A program made the position numbers and the translations under genes. A stretch of 64,000 nt of DNA, from the NCBI GenBank assembly GCA_002420115.1, contig DIHK01000066.1, positions 185,291-249,290 on the forward strand. Direction: 5' to 3'. The notes below the pieces were generated by a model. The model searched no databases, was not told the DNA's origin, and was given only the letters and a program-made list of their open reading frames with translations. This DNA is from Nitrospira sp. UBA5698. Lineage in GTDB: Bacteria > Nitrospirota > Nitrospiria > Nitrospirales > Nitrospiraceae. Position 1 is the first letter of the stretch, and every line of letters starts with the position of its first letter. Below, piece after piece: positions 1 through 8,771 of this stretch.

Positions 1-500
1 ACCAGACAAACAATCTCAGCTGGTATGCTCTGAGAACGAAGTCTCGTCATGAGAAGTTGGTGCGAGATCAATTGGATAAGCAGGGAATTGAGCCGCTGCT
101 TCCGATGGTCAAACGGTTGAGCCAGTGGAAGGACCGAAAGAAGGAAATCGAAGTTCCGTTATTTTCCGGCTACTGTTTTGTGCGGTTTGGTCAGCACGAA
201 AAGACGCCGGTACAAAAGACGATCGGCGTCGTTGAAATTGTCGGAAGTGGAAGTCGGCCTGAACCGATTCCAGAGCCTGAGATCGACGCATTGCGCCGTC
301 TCATGATAAGCGTCCTTCCTTATGATCCTCATCCCTATCTACACGAAGGGATGAAGGTGGAAGTCATTCGTGGCCCACTGCAGGGAATTCATGGGATTCT
401 CTTACGGAAAGAGAAGCGACATCGGTTAGTAATCGGAGTACATCTGATCCAACAAGCGGCAGCGGTGGAGATCGATGTGAATGACGTGATGGGAGTATAA
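1..500 (+). CDS. NusG/RfaH-like transcription elongation factor, 5' end outside the window
   Basis: The reading frame is open from base 3 and encodes a typical NusG N-terminal start (W-Y-A-L-R-T-K-S-R-H-E-K) before the first in-window start-like codon, a TTG at 57. The gene therefore begins upstream of the window and 57 is not its start. The NGN domain fills about the first 110 visible residues. A C-terminal KOW-type segment follows, with V-x-V-I-R-G-P-L-Q-G-I-H-G near its beginning. NusG paralogues of the RfaH/LoaP/UpxY kind bind RNA polymerase and keep it going through long polysaccharide operons. Its position at the head of about 50 kb of same-strand glycan genes fits that role. The family call is strong; the specialised role is inferred from context. 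Confidence 0.85.
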   Translation, partial: QTNNLSWYALRTKSRHEKLVRDQLDKQGIEPLLPMVKRLSQWKDRKKEIEVPLFSGYCFVRFGQHEKTPVQKTIGVVEIVGSGSRPEPIPEPEIDALRRLMISVLPYDPHPYLHEGMKVEVIRGPLQGIHGILLRKEKRHRLVIGVHLIQQAAAVEIDVNDVMGV

Positions 501-621
501 GTGGTCTGGAGTTGGACGTGAGCCATATTCCCCATTCATACAGTGCCTGTGCCGAGGGTTGTTCGAAATTTCCTGCGAACTCGAATGAATTGCTCCGGAG
601 CATGAGCTTAGGGGAGTCGAC

Positions 622-1098
622 ATGAATGCGTTCGAGATTTCTTCCATGTACGGGAGCACCGTCGTGGAAGGGATGAGCGTGCGTGCGGGAGTTGGAGTGG
701 TCGTTCGCGGACACGGTGACACCATACTTCTGGAAAAGCGTCGTGATTGTGGCTGGTGGGGATTGCCTGGAGGAAGGGTGGAGCCTGGAGAGTCACTTGT
801 CGAGGCTGCCGTACGGGAAGTGTGTGAAGAGACGGGCCTCACCGTGGAAGTGACCCATCTCATCGGCGTGTATTCAAGCCCGGAAGGTCGTATCGTCACG
901 TATCCGGATAACGGCGATGTCGTTCAACTTATCGATGTCGTCGTTGGCGCGCGAGTCCTATCTGGTCAAGTTACCTGCAGCGAGGAGAGTGAAGAGGTCC
1001 GTTTCTTTTCTCCATCTCAATTGCCGGAACAGATTGTGCCTCCCGCTCGGCAACCACTTGCGGATGCGTTGGAAGGCCGATGCGGAGTCCTAAAATAG
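622..1098 (+). CDS. Nudix hydrolase
   Basis: This 158-residue protein carries a complete Nudix box at about residues 51-73, matching G-x5-E-x7-R-E-x2-E-E-x-G with the sequence G-G-R-V-E-P-G-E-S ... R-E-V-C-E-E-T-G. Nudix enzymes hydrolyse nucleoside diphosphates linked to another moiety, using Mg2+ bound by the box glutamates. The substrate cannot be read from the sequence. Its place between a NusG-like factor and a flippase suggests a sugar-nucleotide or a housekeeping nucleotide, but GDP-mannose hydrolases of the GDPMK type are not specifically indicated. A GGGAG sequence a few bases before ATG 622 supports the start. It ends 9 bases before the flippase gene. Confidence 0.85.
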   Translation: MNAFEISSMYGSTVVEGMSVRAGVGVVVRGHGDTILLEKRRDCGWWGLPGGRVEPGESLVEAAVREVCEETGLTVEVTHLIGVYSSPEGRIVTYPDNGDVVQLIDVVVGARVLSGQVTCSEESEEVRFFSPSQLPEQIVPPARQPLADALEGRCGVLK

Positions 1099-1107
1099 GA
1101 TCGATTC

Positions 1108-2601
1108 GTGATAACACCGTTCCGTGACATCATTGTTCTTAGTCTGGGAAGAAGTCTCCAAGTTCTCGCAGGCCTTCTTACCATCAAAACCGCAACAACG
1201 GTGTTAACCCCAGGCGAAGTGGGAAGTATGAACCAGTTGATGAGCCTTGCCATCATAGGCACATCGGCCTTATTGATGCCGATGACAGCATATATTGGCC
1301 GTGGATGCCTGGAGTGGATGGACGCTGGCGTCCTCAGTCGACGGCTGAGCTACTACCTAATGATTATCGTGGCTGTTGCCCTGGGATGCGGTTCGACTGT
1401 CTGGGCGGTTCAAACTCAGCTGAAAATAGTTTCTGGAATGGCTCCCGCTTGGGCTGCCGGTCTCGTCGCGCTATATACCATTGGTTTTGCACTTCACACG
1501 ATGGGGAGCTCTGGGTTGAACCTCATTGGCCATCGATTTCTCTATATCTTGTTCATGAATGTTGCAGCATGGGGAGGGTTGCTGCTGGCAATGTGGTGGT
1601 CAAAGCAGGAAGCCAGTCCTGAGATATGGTTGCTAGGAACCTTTTGCGGGTTCCTGCTTTCGTCAGTTTCCTATGTGATTCTAGACCGGTATGCGAGGGC
1701 GACGGTTCCAGTGAACACATCCTTCACGGTGGCGGTACTCCCCTTCAATTGGCAAACAGTGGTCCTGTTTGTGGGGCCACAGGCAATCGCGTTTCTATTC
1801 TTCTGGATTCAGACCCAAAGCTATCGGTTTGTGCTTAGTTGGGTGGCTGACATTACTACGGTCGGGTTGTTTGCAGCAGGATACATGATCTGCTCCGTAC
1901 CCATGCAGACATTTGAAAGCCTGTTTAATGAGTTTTATAGTCCGACATTGTTTCGCGCGCTCAAGGGCCAGGACAGGGAAGGAATGGCTCGGGCATGGAA
2001 CGATTATGCCGCTGCCTATATCCCTGCCATCATACTATTTGGTGCATTCTTGATTGGGAATGCAACATTTATGGTGAAACTCCTTTTGGGAGAACAGTTT
2101 CAAGCAATCGCGTCAATTCTCGTATGGCCTGCATTGACCGAGACATTTCGAGCGATTTCCTCGACGTTGCACCATCTTGGGTTGGCGAAGGTCGATATGA
2201 CGGTCAATATCGTGCCCCTAGCACTCGGTGCGTTTGTCGCGCCTGCGCTCGTATACGTTCTTGCTTCTACTGAACCCCTGATGGGGACGGCATTGGCACT
2301 TTTAGTTGCTGCGATAGTTGCATTCGCCGCAGTTATCCCCATCAGTTATCGAGCCTTGCCGATCGAGTGGCCGGTTCGGAGAATCATGTATGCGGCGGTA
2401 TTGGCCGTTCCGTTATGGGTTTTAGGGCGCGCCATGGATGTGGGGTTCGGTGAACTATCCGAAAGCAAAGCGGTGATCGCACTGGTTATCTCCGGGGTTG
2501 CCATGGTGTTCCTGCAATATGTCATGGCAAAGGGCTGGATTCGCCGGATTCGCCCAGCTATACAGAGCGCCTATGGAGGGACTCAGGCTTGTTCCGAGTA
2601 G
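1108..2601 (+). CDS. Polysaccharide flippase, Wzx/MATE-like membrane protein
   Basis: This 497-residue, very hydrophobic protein has around 12 to 14 predicted membrane segments spread along its length and almost no long soluble loop. That is the usual pattern of the MOP superfamily (Wzx, RfbX, MurJ-like). These proteins move undecaprenyl-diphosphate-linked oligosaccharides across the inner membrane. It starts at GTG 1108, 9 bases after the Nudix stop, and is followed by a glycosyltransferase. Assignment rests on hydropathy, length and locus, because Wzx proteins share few fixed motifs. A complete ABC exporter (Wzm/Wzt) lies 9 kb downstream, so this flippase may serve a different glycan or be accessory. 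Confidence 0.75.
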   Translation: MITPFRDIIVLSLGRSLQVLAGLLTIKTATTVLTPGEVGSMNQLMSLAIIGTSALLMPMTAYIGRGCLEWMDAGVLSRRLSYYLMIIVAVALGCGSTVWAVQTQLKIVSGMAPAWAAGLVALYTIGFALHTMGSSGLNLIGHRFLYILFMNVAAWGGLLLAMWWSKQEASPEIWLLGTFCGFLLSSVSYVILDRYARATVPVNTSFTVAVLPFNWQTVVLFVGPQAIAFLFFWIQTQSYRFVLSWVADITTVGLFAAGYMICSVPMQTFESLFNEFYSPTLFRALKGQDREGMARAWNDYAAAYIPAIILFGAFLIGNATFMVKLLLGEQFQAIASILVWPALTETFRAISSTLHHLGLAKVDMTVNIVPLALGAFVAPALVYVLASTEPLMGTALALLVAAIVAFAAVIPISYRALPIEWPVRRIMYAAVLAVPLWVLGRAMDVGFGELSESKAVIALVISGVAMVFLQYVMAKGWIRRIRPAIQSAYGGTQACSE

Positions 2602-2733
2602 CGGACGCGGTCGCAACGGTGAAGCCTTCAGGCCACTGATGCCGAAGGTTGCTTCTCAGGAATCGCATGCCGAGATGGTCAATCAGTTGTAGTTACGGAA
2701 TTAGTTGGAAAATCTGAGTCTGTTAAAGGGATC

Positions 2734-3681
2734 ATGCACGCCAAGGTTAGAGTGGATCTACAAGACGTCACTGATCCAGTGATCTCGATTGTGACTCCGT
2801 CACTCAATCATGGTCGCTTTTTGCGGCAAACGATCGAAAGCGTCGCAGCGCAGACCTTTCGAAGCTTTGAGCACATCGTTGTCGACGGGGGGTCTACGGA
2901 TGATACTGTGAAGATCCTCAATGAATTTCCCCATATCCGATGGGTATCTGAACGAGAGGAACACATCGTAGAGGCGTATGCAAAGGGTTTTGCCATGGCG
3001 CGAGGGCGGTACATCATTCAATGTTGCGTCTCCGACGGATTTCTCGATCCAAACTGGTTCAGAAAATGCGTGGAGATTCTTGAAAAGGATGATGAGGTAT
3101 CGCTCGTATGGGGGTTTGCTCAAACCATGTCCGAGGACGGGGATTTATTAAATGTCTGCTTTCAGGATTTTTTTACGGATCCACCTCCCCAGAAACAAGA
3201 CTTCCTGCCCTATTGGCTTGTAAGCGGATTCCCATTACCCGAAGGCAACTATTGCGTGAGGAACGAAGTGCTGAGATCATGGTTTCCGGACGTACGGTCG
3301 ACCGATTGGTTTCGAACCTGCCCCCATCTGGGGTTTATGTACCGATTTTTTACGCAAGGGTACAGCCCATACTTTATCCCGGTGGTGGCGAACTTCGGTC
3401 GCTTCCACCACGATCAGCGCAGCCAGCGCTTGAGCCACGTCGAGAAGCCGGCGGAAACCGCTTACAGTAAGGCTGTAAAAGAGTACGGTAATAGCGTCTT
3501 GTGCGGAAGAACGGCTCATCACTTTCGCAACGGCACGTCGCAGGTGATCGGGCAGATTCAGTCGCATCAACTTCACGCATTGCGGAGGAAAATGTGGCGA
3601 CATCGCTTGCTTCGGTCTCCTCTGCTCCGTCTCGACCCCTATACGCTCGTGACAAAACTCAAAGGGCGCATGTTTCCTTGA
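2734..3681 (+). CDS. Family 2 glycosyltransferase
   Basis: The 315-residue protein opens with a standard GT-A fold signature: V-I-S-I-V-T-P-S-L-N-H-G at about residues 15-26, then F-E-H-I-V-V-D-G-G-S-T-D-D-T. The second stretch holds the nucleotide-binding aspartate. The usual DxD position appears as V-S-D in the C-C-V-S-D-G-F segment, so the metal site may be modified. GT2 enzymes transfer sugars from nucleotide donors on the cytoplasmic face of the membrane. An AAAGGG sequence just before ATG 2734 supports the start. Donor and acceptor cannot be deduced. It stands between the flippase and a radical SAM gene in the glycan locus. Confidence 0.85.
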   Translation: MHAKVRVDLQDVTDPVISIVTPSLNHGRFLRQTIESVAAQTFRSFEHIVVDGGSTDDTVKILNEFPHIRWVSEREEHIVEAYAKGFAMARGRYIIQCCVSDGFLDPNWFRKCVEILEKDDEVSLVWGFAQTMSEDGDLLNVCFQDFFTDPPPQKQDFLPYWLVSGFPLPEGNYCVRNEVLRSWFPDVRSTDWFRTCPHLGFMYRFFTQGYSPYFIPVVANFGRFHHDQRSQRLSHVEKPAETAYSKAVKEYGNSVLCGRTAHHFRNGTSQVIGQIQSHQLHALRRKMWRHRLLRSPLLRLDPYTLVTKLKGRMFP

Positions 3682-3817
3682 TACCGCCAAGGAGGAATGC
3701 CCCCAAAACTTTGAGCTACATGGACTCCGTTTATGTTTTCATGTTTGCAGTTGTGGGATCAGCCTGGCATGATGAGAAAACCATCTTGGTGAGAAATATT
3801 TTGACGAAAGTTGAGGG

Positions 3818-5389
3818 GTGCGAACAGTAGCAATGGCAACGTCACACCTGCCGTGCAAAAGATTGGATGTGCTTTTTGTTAACGCCGATTCTTCCTTGCA
3901 AGCCTATCAAGGACTAGCGAAGACCTATTCGGCGATTGAGCCCCCTACATGGGCGTTGTTGTTGGCACAGTCATGTCGGGCCAAGAATTTTGGCGCGGCG
4001 ATTTTAGATTGTGACGCAGAGAAGCTGTCATTATCTGAGTCGGTGAGTCGGATCCAGGATGCGAATCCGCGCCTGGTGGTGTTTGTCGTCTATGGACAAA
4101 ACCCCAATTCTGGGACGACCGGAATGATCGGTGCCAGCGCCCTCGCGAAGGAGGTCAAGCAACAGCATCCACATTTCCCGATCTGTTTCGTGGGATCTCA
4201 TACTAGCGCGTTGCCCACGGAAGTCCTGCAACTTCCGTTTGTCGACATCGTGCTCCTGAATGAGGGTGTGTATGCACTGCATAATCTTTTGCAGACAGAT
4301 CTCTGTTCCGGGCTGCAAGCGGTGAAGGGCATCGGATACAAAATCATCGAGTCCGATGGAAAGAGTCGCCCGATCCTGAATGAGCCGCAATCGGTGGTTC
4401 CGCAAGATCGGATGGATGTCGACATGCCAGGCTACGCATGGGATCTCCTGCCCTATCGATCACAACCGCTCGATCTGTATCGAGCGCACTTCTGGCATGC
4501 CGAGTTCGACCATGAGAAACGCACGCCATTTGCTGCGATCTATACATCACTCGGATGCACGTTTGCCTGCGATTTTTGCATGATCAACATTGTCAACCGG
4601 GTGGATAACAGCAATGGGGTTGACGCGTCCCAATCGCGCGGGATGCGGTTTTGGAGCGCGAAGTTAATTACGGCTGAACTTGAGAAGCTCGCGAAGCTCG
4701 GGGTACAGACCATCCGGATCAGCGACGAAATGTTCTTCTTGAATCGGAAGTACTACGAGCCTCTCTTACGGGACATTATCGAACGAGATTTGCGATTGAG
4801 GATGTGGGCCTACGCGCGAGTCGATACCGTACGACATGAGTATGTCAATTTGTTCAGGCAGGCCGGTATTAATTGGTTGGCGCTTGGGATAGAAGCCGGT
4901 AACCAAACCGTGAGGCAGGAGGTTTCGAAGGGCTCTTTCCAGGAGGTCAACATCCGAGCCGTCTGCGATAAGGTGCGTGCTGAGGGTATGAATATCATCA
5001 GTAACTACATTTTTGGGTTTCCTGACGATACGTTGGAGACGATGGGGGAAACCTTGAATTTGGCACTTGAGCTGAATACCGAGATGGCCAATATGTATCC
5101 TTGTCAGGCCTTACCGGGGAGTCCGATGTATTATCTGGCCAAACAGCAGGGTTGGAAGTTGCCGGATAGCTACAGTGGATATGCGTTTCTGTCCTACGAC
5201 AGCCAGCCGCTTCCCACCAAGCACATCCCAGCAGCCGAAGTGTTGAGGTTCCGGGATGACGCGTGGCAACAATACTTTTCGAGTGCGGCGTATCTCAAGC
5301 TGGTTGAGACGAAGTTCGGTCAGAAGGAACGGGCAAATGTTGAAGCCATGGCCAAGGTGCCGTTGCGTCGGAAACTGCTCGGAGATTGA
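3818..5389 (+). CDS. B12-binding domain radical SAM protein
   Basis: The N-terminal 190 residues look like a Rossmann-type cobalamin-binding domain, with a strand/helix pattern around V-V-F-V-V-Y-G-Q-N and C-F-V-G-S-H-T-S. The radical SAM cluster C-T-F-A-C-D-F-C follows, with cysteines at about 247, 251 and 254 in the normal CX3CX2C spacing. Class B enzymes of this architecture catalyse radical methylations, ring contractions or rearrangements, often on lipids or natural products. At 523 residues it is family-typical. The start is GTG 3818 or, better, ATG 3833. Lying between a glycosyltransferase and a heptose-kinase cassette, it may modify a glycan or lipid carrier, but the substrate is unknown. 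Confidence 0.85.
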   Translation: MRTVAMATSHLPCKRLDVLFVNADSSLQAYQGLAKTYSAIEPPTWALLLAQSCRAKNFGAAILDCDAEKLSLSESVSRIQDANPRLVVFVVYGQNPNSGTTGMIGASALAKEVKQQHPHFPICFVGSHTSALPTEVLQLPFVDIVLLNEGVYALHNLLQTDLCSGLQAVKGIGYKIIESDGKSRPILNEPQSVVPQDRMDVDMPGYAWDLLPYRSQPLDLYRAHFWHAEFDHEKRTPFAAIYTSLGCTFACDFCMINIVNRVDNSNGVDASQSRGMRFWSAKLITAELEKLAKLGVQTIRISDEMFFLNRKYYEPLLRDIIERDLRLRMWAYARVDTVRHEYVNLFRQAGINWLALGIEAGNQTVRQEVSKGSFQEVNIRAVCDKVRAEGMNIISNYIFGFPDDTLETMGETLNLALELNTEMANMYPCQALPGSPMYYLAKQQGWKLPDSYSGYAFLSYDSQPLPTKHIPAAEVLRFRDDAWQQYFSSAAYLKLVETKFGQKERANVEAMAKVPLRRKLLGD

Positions 5390-5431
5390 CGTGACCACGA
5401 TTCTTATGGCGGAGCGAGTGAGGCGCGAGGG

Positions 5432-6433
5432 ATGATCATTACGCGAACTCCGTTCCGCATTTCATTTTTTGGCGGCGGGACCGACTATCCGGCTTGGTAT
5501 CAGGATCACGGCGGAGTAGTATTGGCGACCTCGATTGATAAATATTGCCATATCAGTTGCCGGTACCTCCCACCTTTTTTCGAGCACAAGCACCGTATCG
5601 TCTATTCGATCATCGAGAATGTGCGCCGAGTTGAGGAGATCAAGCACCCGGCTGTCCGTGCCATTCTTGCATGGGCGGGGTGCGATGATCGGGGGCTTGA
5701 GATTCACCACGACGGAGATCTGCCGGCACGATCGGGGCTCGGTTCTAGTTCGTCGTTTACGGTTGGCTTGATTCATGCGTTAGCGGCTTTGCGGGGCAGA
5801 TACATTCCAAAAGACGAGCTCGCTGCCCAAGCGATCAATATGGAGCAGGACATCATCAAGGAGAATGTCGGATCGCAGGATCAGATCTCAGCTGCATTCG
5901 GAGGATTTAATCGAATTGATTTCAAGCGTAACGATACCTTTCAGGTCTCACCTATCATCCTGGCAAAGGACCGATTGCATGAGTTTCAATCGCATCTGAT
6001 GCTGTGTTTTACGGGATTCTCACGGATCGCATCTGAGGTCGCCAAATCAAAGATTGAGAACTTCAAGAGCCGGGAGGCAGAGCTCCATCGCATGAAGGAG
6101 ATGGTCGATGAAGCGATCATGATTCTTCAGAACCCCAGGACCTCGATCGACGAAGTTGGCCGATTGCTTCACGAGAGCTGGCTCTGTAAACGCAGTCTTT
6201 CCGACAGGGTCTCGACGCCGGAAATTGATCAGTTGTACGAAGAGGCGGTACGCGTCGGCGCGCTAGGCGGGAAGATTCTCGGAGCAGGCGGCGGAGGCTT
6301 TCTGCTGTTGTTTGTGAAGCCGGAGTTGCAATCAAAAGTTCAAGAGCGACTGAAGCATTTGGTGCATGTGCCGTTCCGGTTTGAGAATTCAGGGAGTCGC
6401 GTGGTCTTGTACCAACCGAATGGGCTTTCTTGA
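5432..6433 (+). CDS. hddA: GHMP kinase, D-glycero-D-manno-heptose 7-phosphate kinase-like
   Basis: This 333-residue protein begins with the substrate-side motif R-I-S-F-F-G-G-G-T-D-Y-P. It has the GHMP ATP loop L-P-A-R-S-G-L-G-S-S-S-S near residue 100 and the C-terminal loop G-A-G-G-G-G-F. The F-G-G-G-T-D-Y start and the length match HddA, which phosphorylates C1 of D-glycero-alpha-D-manno-heptose 7-phosphate on the way to GDP-heptose. L-fucose or galactose kinases are related alternatives. The HddC-like guanylyltransferase 3.5 kb downstream in the same cassette supports the heptose reading. GmhA isomerase and GmhB phosphatase partners are not in this window. Confidence 0.8.
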   Translation: MIITRTPFRISFFGGGTDYPAWYQDHGGVVLATSIDKYCHISCRYLPPFFEHKHRIVYSIIENVRRVEEIKHPAVRAILAWAGCDDRGLEIHHDGDLPARSGLGSSSSFTVGLIHALAALRGRYIPKDELAAQAINMEQDIIKENVGSQDQISAAFGGFNRIDFKRNDTFQVSPIILAKDRLHEFQSHLMLCFTGFSRIASEVAKSKIENFKSREAELHRMKEMVDEAIMILQNPRTSIDEVGRLLHESWLCKRSLSDRVSTPEIDQLYEEAVRVGALGGKILGAGGGGFLLLFVKPELQSKVQERLKHLVHVPFRFENSGSRVVLYQPNGLS

Positions 6434-6434
6434 G

Positions 6435-7412
6435 ATGACGATGAAACAAGATGCCATCACGTATGTCGCAGGACATGCCGGCCTTATCGGATCGGCGGTT
6501 GTTCGGCGATTGGAGCGGGAGGGGTATCGAACTCTCATCACGAAACGGCGGAATGAGTTGGATCTACAGAATGCCGCGGCGGTCGATGAATTTTTTGAGG
6601 GGGTTCGTCCGGAGTATGTGATTCTTGCCGCAGGGCGAGTCGGCGGGATCATGGAAAATCAGTCATTTCCCGCCGACTTCATGGACGAGAATGTCGCCAT
6701 TCAACTGAATGTGCTGAAGGCGGCCCGGAAAACTGGGGTGCGGAGGCTCATTCTGTTCGGCTCCTCCTGCATGTATCCCAGGGAATGTCCTCAACCGATG
6801 GCCGAAGCCGCTCTTCTCTCCGGCAAGCCTGAACCGACCAGTTTGCCCTATGCCGTTTCCAAGCTCCTCGGTACGTACATGTGCCTGGCGTATAATAAAC
6901 AAGATCGGGAGGCCCGATTTATTCCGGTGATTCCCAATAGCGCTTATGGGCCTTATGACAATTTTGATCCGAAGTCGGCCCATGTTCTTTCAGCGCTTCT
7001 CGCGCGCTTTCATGAAGCAAAGGTGACCGGCGCCCAATCGATCGGCTTGTGGGGCACCGGCTCACCGAGACGGGAGTTTATTCACGCCGACGATATCGCG
7101 GGTGCGTGCGTTCATCTCTTGCTCGAGGAAGATCTCACGGTCGAGTTCCCGATTAATATTGGGATTGGGGAGGATGTTTCAATCAAAGAATTGGCCGAGT
7201 TGATCGCCGGTGTCGTCGGCTATAGAGGAGAGCTCAATTGGGATTCGACCAAGCCCGACGGCGCTCCTCGGAAACTCCTGGATAGCGCACGCATCAGGTC
7301 CTTAGGGTGGAAGCCCCGTATCGGGCTTCGTGAGGGACTTACGGAGACATACCGGTGGTATGTGAATCATCTAAAGGCCGCGCCTGTCCCGATGCAGGTG
7401 GGGGGGCGATAA
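6435..7412 (+). CDS. GDP-L-fucose synthase-like SDR epimerase/reductase
   Basis: The protein has the N-terminal NAD(P) loop of the Fcl/WcaG family (V-A-G-H-A-G-L-I-G-S-A-V-V-R-R-L), the F-G-S-S-C-M-Y-P strand and the catalytic Y-A-V-S-K. E. coli GDP-fucose synthase carries these elements in the same order. I set the start at ATG 6435, just after the kinase stop, because codons further upstream lie inside the kinase gene. Fcl enzymes epimerise C3/C5 and reduce C4 of GDP-4-keto-6-deoxymannose. No GDP-mannose 4,6-dehydratase (Gmd) is in the window. The substrate here may instead be a GDP-heptose derivative, since the flanking genes are of the heptose type. Confidence 0.82.
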   Translation: MTMKQDAITYVAGHAGLIGSAVVRRLEREGYRTLITKRRNELDLQNAAAVDEFFEGVRPEYVILAAGRVGGIMENQSFPADFMDENVAIQLNVLKAARKTGVRRLILFGSSCMYPRECPQPMAEAALLSGKPEPTSLPYAVSKLLGTYMCLAYNKQDREARFIPVIPNSAYGPYDNFDPKSAHVLSALLARFHEAKVTGAQSIGLWGTGSPRREFIHADDIAGACVHLLLEEDLTVEFPINIGIGEDVSIKELAELIAGVVGYRGELNWDSTKPDGAPRKLLDSARIRSLGWKPRIGLREGLTETYRWYVNHLKAAPVPMQVGGR

Positions 7413-7470
7413 TCGGACTGGAGCTCAGGTTTCTTGCGCTTGATACGCCTGGCATACGAAGGATGAAACG

Positions 7471-8070
7471 ATGACAAAAGAAGAGTTGATTGAATTCGAG
7501 AAAGAAATCGCCGCGTTATTCAACGCAGGGAAAATTCGCGCCCCCATTCATCTGTACTATGGGAATGAGGAGGCCATCATTGAAGTCTTTCGCGCCATTC
7601 GGGCTCAGGACTGGGTGTTCTGCTCATGGCGGTCTCATTATCAGTGTTTGCTGAAGGGAGTACCGAAGGATCGCGTCCGGGACGAGATCTTGGCCGGACG
7701 GTCGATCTCGCTGTGCTTCCCGGAGCAGCGGGTCTTCTCTTCAGCGATTGTCGGCGGAGTGTTACCGATTGCCGTCGGAGCAGCCATGTCGATTCAGCAG
7801 CGTGGGGAGGATGCCATGGTCTACTGCTTCATGGGAGATATGACGGCTGAGACGGGTATTGCGCATGAATCAATCAAATACAGCCGAAACCACCAGTTGC
7901 CGATCCGCTTTATCATCGAGGACAACGCAAAATCGGTCTGTACCGATACCAGGGAGACGTGGAATCAGCCTCGACTGACTTATGAAGAAGTCAATGATGA
8001 GTACATCAGCTACTACCGCTACGAAACGAAGTATCCGCATGCCGGTGCCGGCGTGCGGGTCCAGTTTTAA
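7471..8070 (+). CDS. Miniature TPP enzyme, E1-alpha-like subunit
   Basis: The 199-residue protein resembles the TPP-binding half of pyruvate or acetoin dehydrogenase E1-alpha. It has the W-R-S-H-Y-Q-C-L-L-K-G segment (compare Y-R-x-H-x-x-x-L in E1-alpha), an F-x-S-A-I-V-G-G strand, and a TPP/Mg motif that starts G-D-M at residues 122-124 and ends E-D-N at about 150-152. The usual motif is G-D-G to N-N, so it is slightly altered. The family norm is about 320-360 residues, so this is a minimal form. It lies 8 bases before its E1-beta-like partner. No lipoyl E2 or E3 gene is near, which argues against an oxidative dehydrogenase. Transfer of a two-carbon unit to a sugar is a plausible role. Confidence 0.78.
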   Translation: MTKEELIEFEKEIAALFNAGKIRAPIHLYYGNEEAIIEVFRAIRAQDWVFCSWRSHYQCLLKGVPKDRVRDEILAGRSISLCFPEQRVFSSAIVGGVLPIAVGAAMSIQQRGEDAMVYCFMGDMTAETGIAHESIKYSRNHQLPIRFIIEDNAKSVCTDTRETWNQPRLTYEEVNDEYISYYRYETKYPHAGAGVRVQF

Positions 8071-8078
8071 GGTGACCT

Positions 8079-8615
8079 ATGAAATATTTTGATGAGCTGA
8101 AGCGGTCGATGAATTTCTTGGCGCAAGATCCACGGACGGTGTTTCTGGGCCAGGCGGTGGCCGTTCCGGGAACAGGCATGAGCAACACGCTCAAGGAGGT
8201 GCCTGCCCATCGATTGATCGAGCTGCCGGTGGCCGAGGAAATGCAAATGGGGATGACGACGGGTCTTGCACTCACCGGACTCATACCCGTCAGTGTTTTC
8301 CCGAGATGGAATTTTCTGATCTTGGCGATCAACCAGTTGGTCAATCACCTGGACAAGATTCACCTGATGTCCAACGGAGGATACAAGACGAAGGCCATTA
8401 TCCGGACGGGAATCGGATCTCAGCGTCCGCTCCATCCGCAGCATCAGCATGTCGGAGACTTTACGGAGGCGATCCGCATGATGTGCAGCACGGTAGAAAT
8501 CATTCGTTTGGAAGAACCCAAAGATGTCTTCCCGGCCTATGAGTGGGCGTTGCAGCGTGAGGATGGACACAGCACGATCATTGTTGAGTACGGAGACTAT
8601 TACAACGAGAAATAA
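8079..8615 (+). CDS. Miniature TPP enzyme, E1-beta-like (transketolase pyrimidine domain) subunit
   Basis: This 178-residue protein corresponds to the pyrimidine-binding domain of E1-beta/transketolase. The conserved glutamate that activates TPP appears in L-P-V-A-E-E-M-Q-M-G-M at about residue 53, followed by A-L-T-G-L-I-P-V-S-V-F-P-R and an aromatic F-L-I-L-A-I-N-Q strand. The transketolase C-terminal domain present in normal E1-beta (about 325 residues) is absent. With the preceding gene it would make an alpha-beta enzyme with one TPP site per dimer interface. The start codon follows the neighbour by 8 bases, with AAGGTG just before it. A role in building a branched or extended sugar is inferred, not shown. 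Confidence 0.78.
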   Translation: MKYFDELKRSMNFLAQDPRTVFLGQAVAVPGTGMSNTLKEVPAHRLIELPVAEEMQMGMTTGLALTGLIPVSVFPRWNFLILAINQLVNHLDKIHLMSNGGYKTKAIIRTGIGSQRPLHPQHQHVGDFTEAIRMMCSTVEIIRLEEPKDVFPAYEWALQREDGHSTIIVEYGDYYNEK

Positions 8616-8771
8616 CAGGGCAGTGAAACAACCAGCCGGATTCGTTCTCGTAGTACTAGTCAGCACCTAAAATCTTAGCAGGGCGGCATTCTTGAGCTGT
8701 CTAAATTGTCCGACCACAACTTGGAGCGGCGAAATTGGATCGATGGCTCCCATGAATGTGAATAGGTCGTT

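Noticed and set aside
57..59. TTG 57 as the start of the NusG-like gene
   Set aside because: The conserved NusG N-terminus is encoded before it, in frame from base 3.
6366..6434. Upstream start for the GDP-fucose-synthase-like gene
   Set aside because: Lies within the kinase coding region and adds residues before the conserved NAD loop; ATG 6435 fits better.
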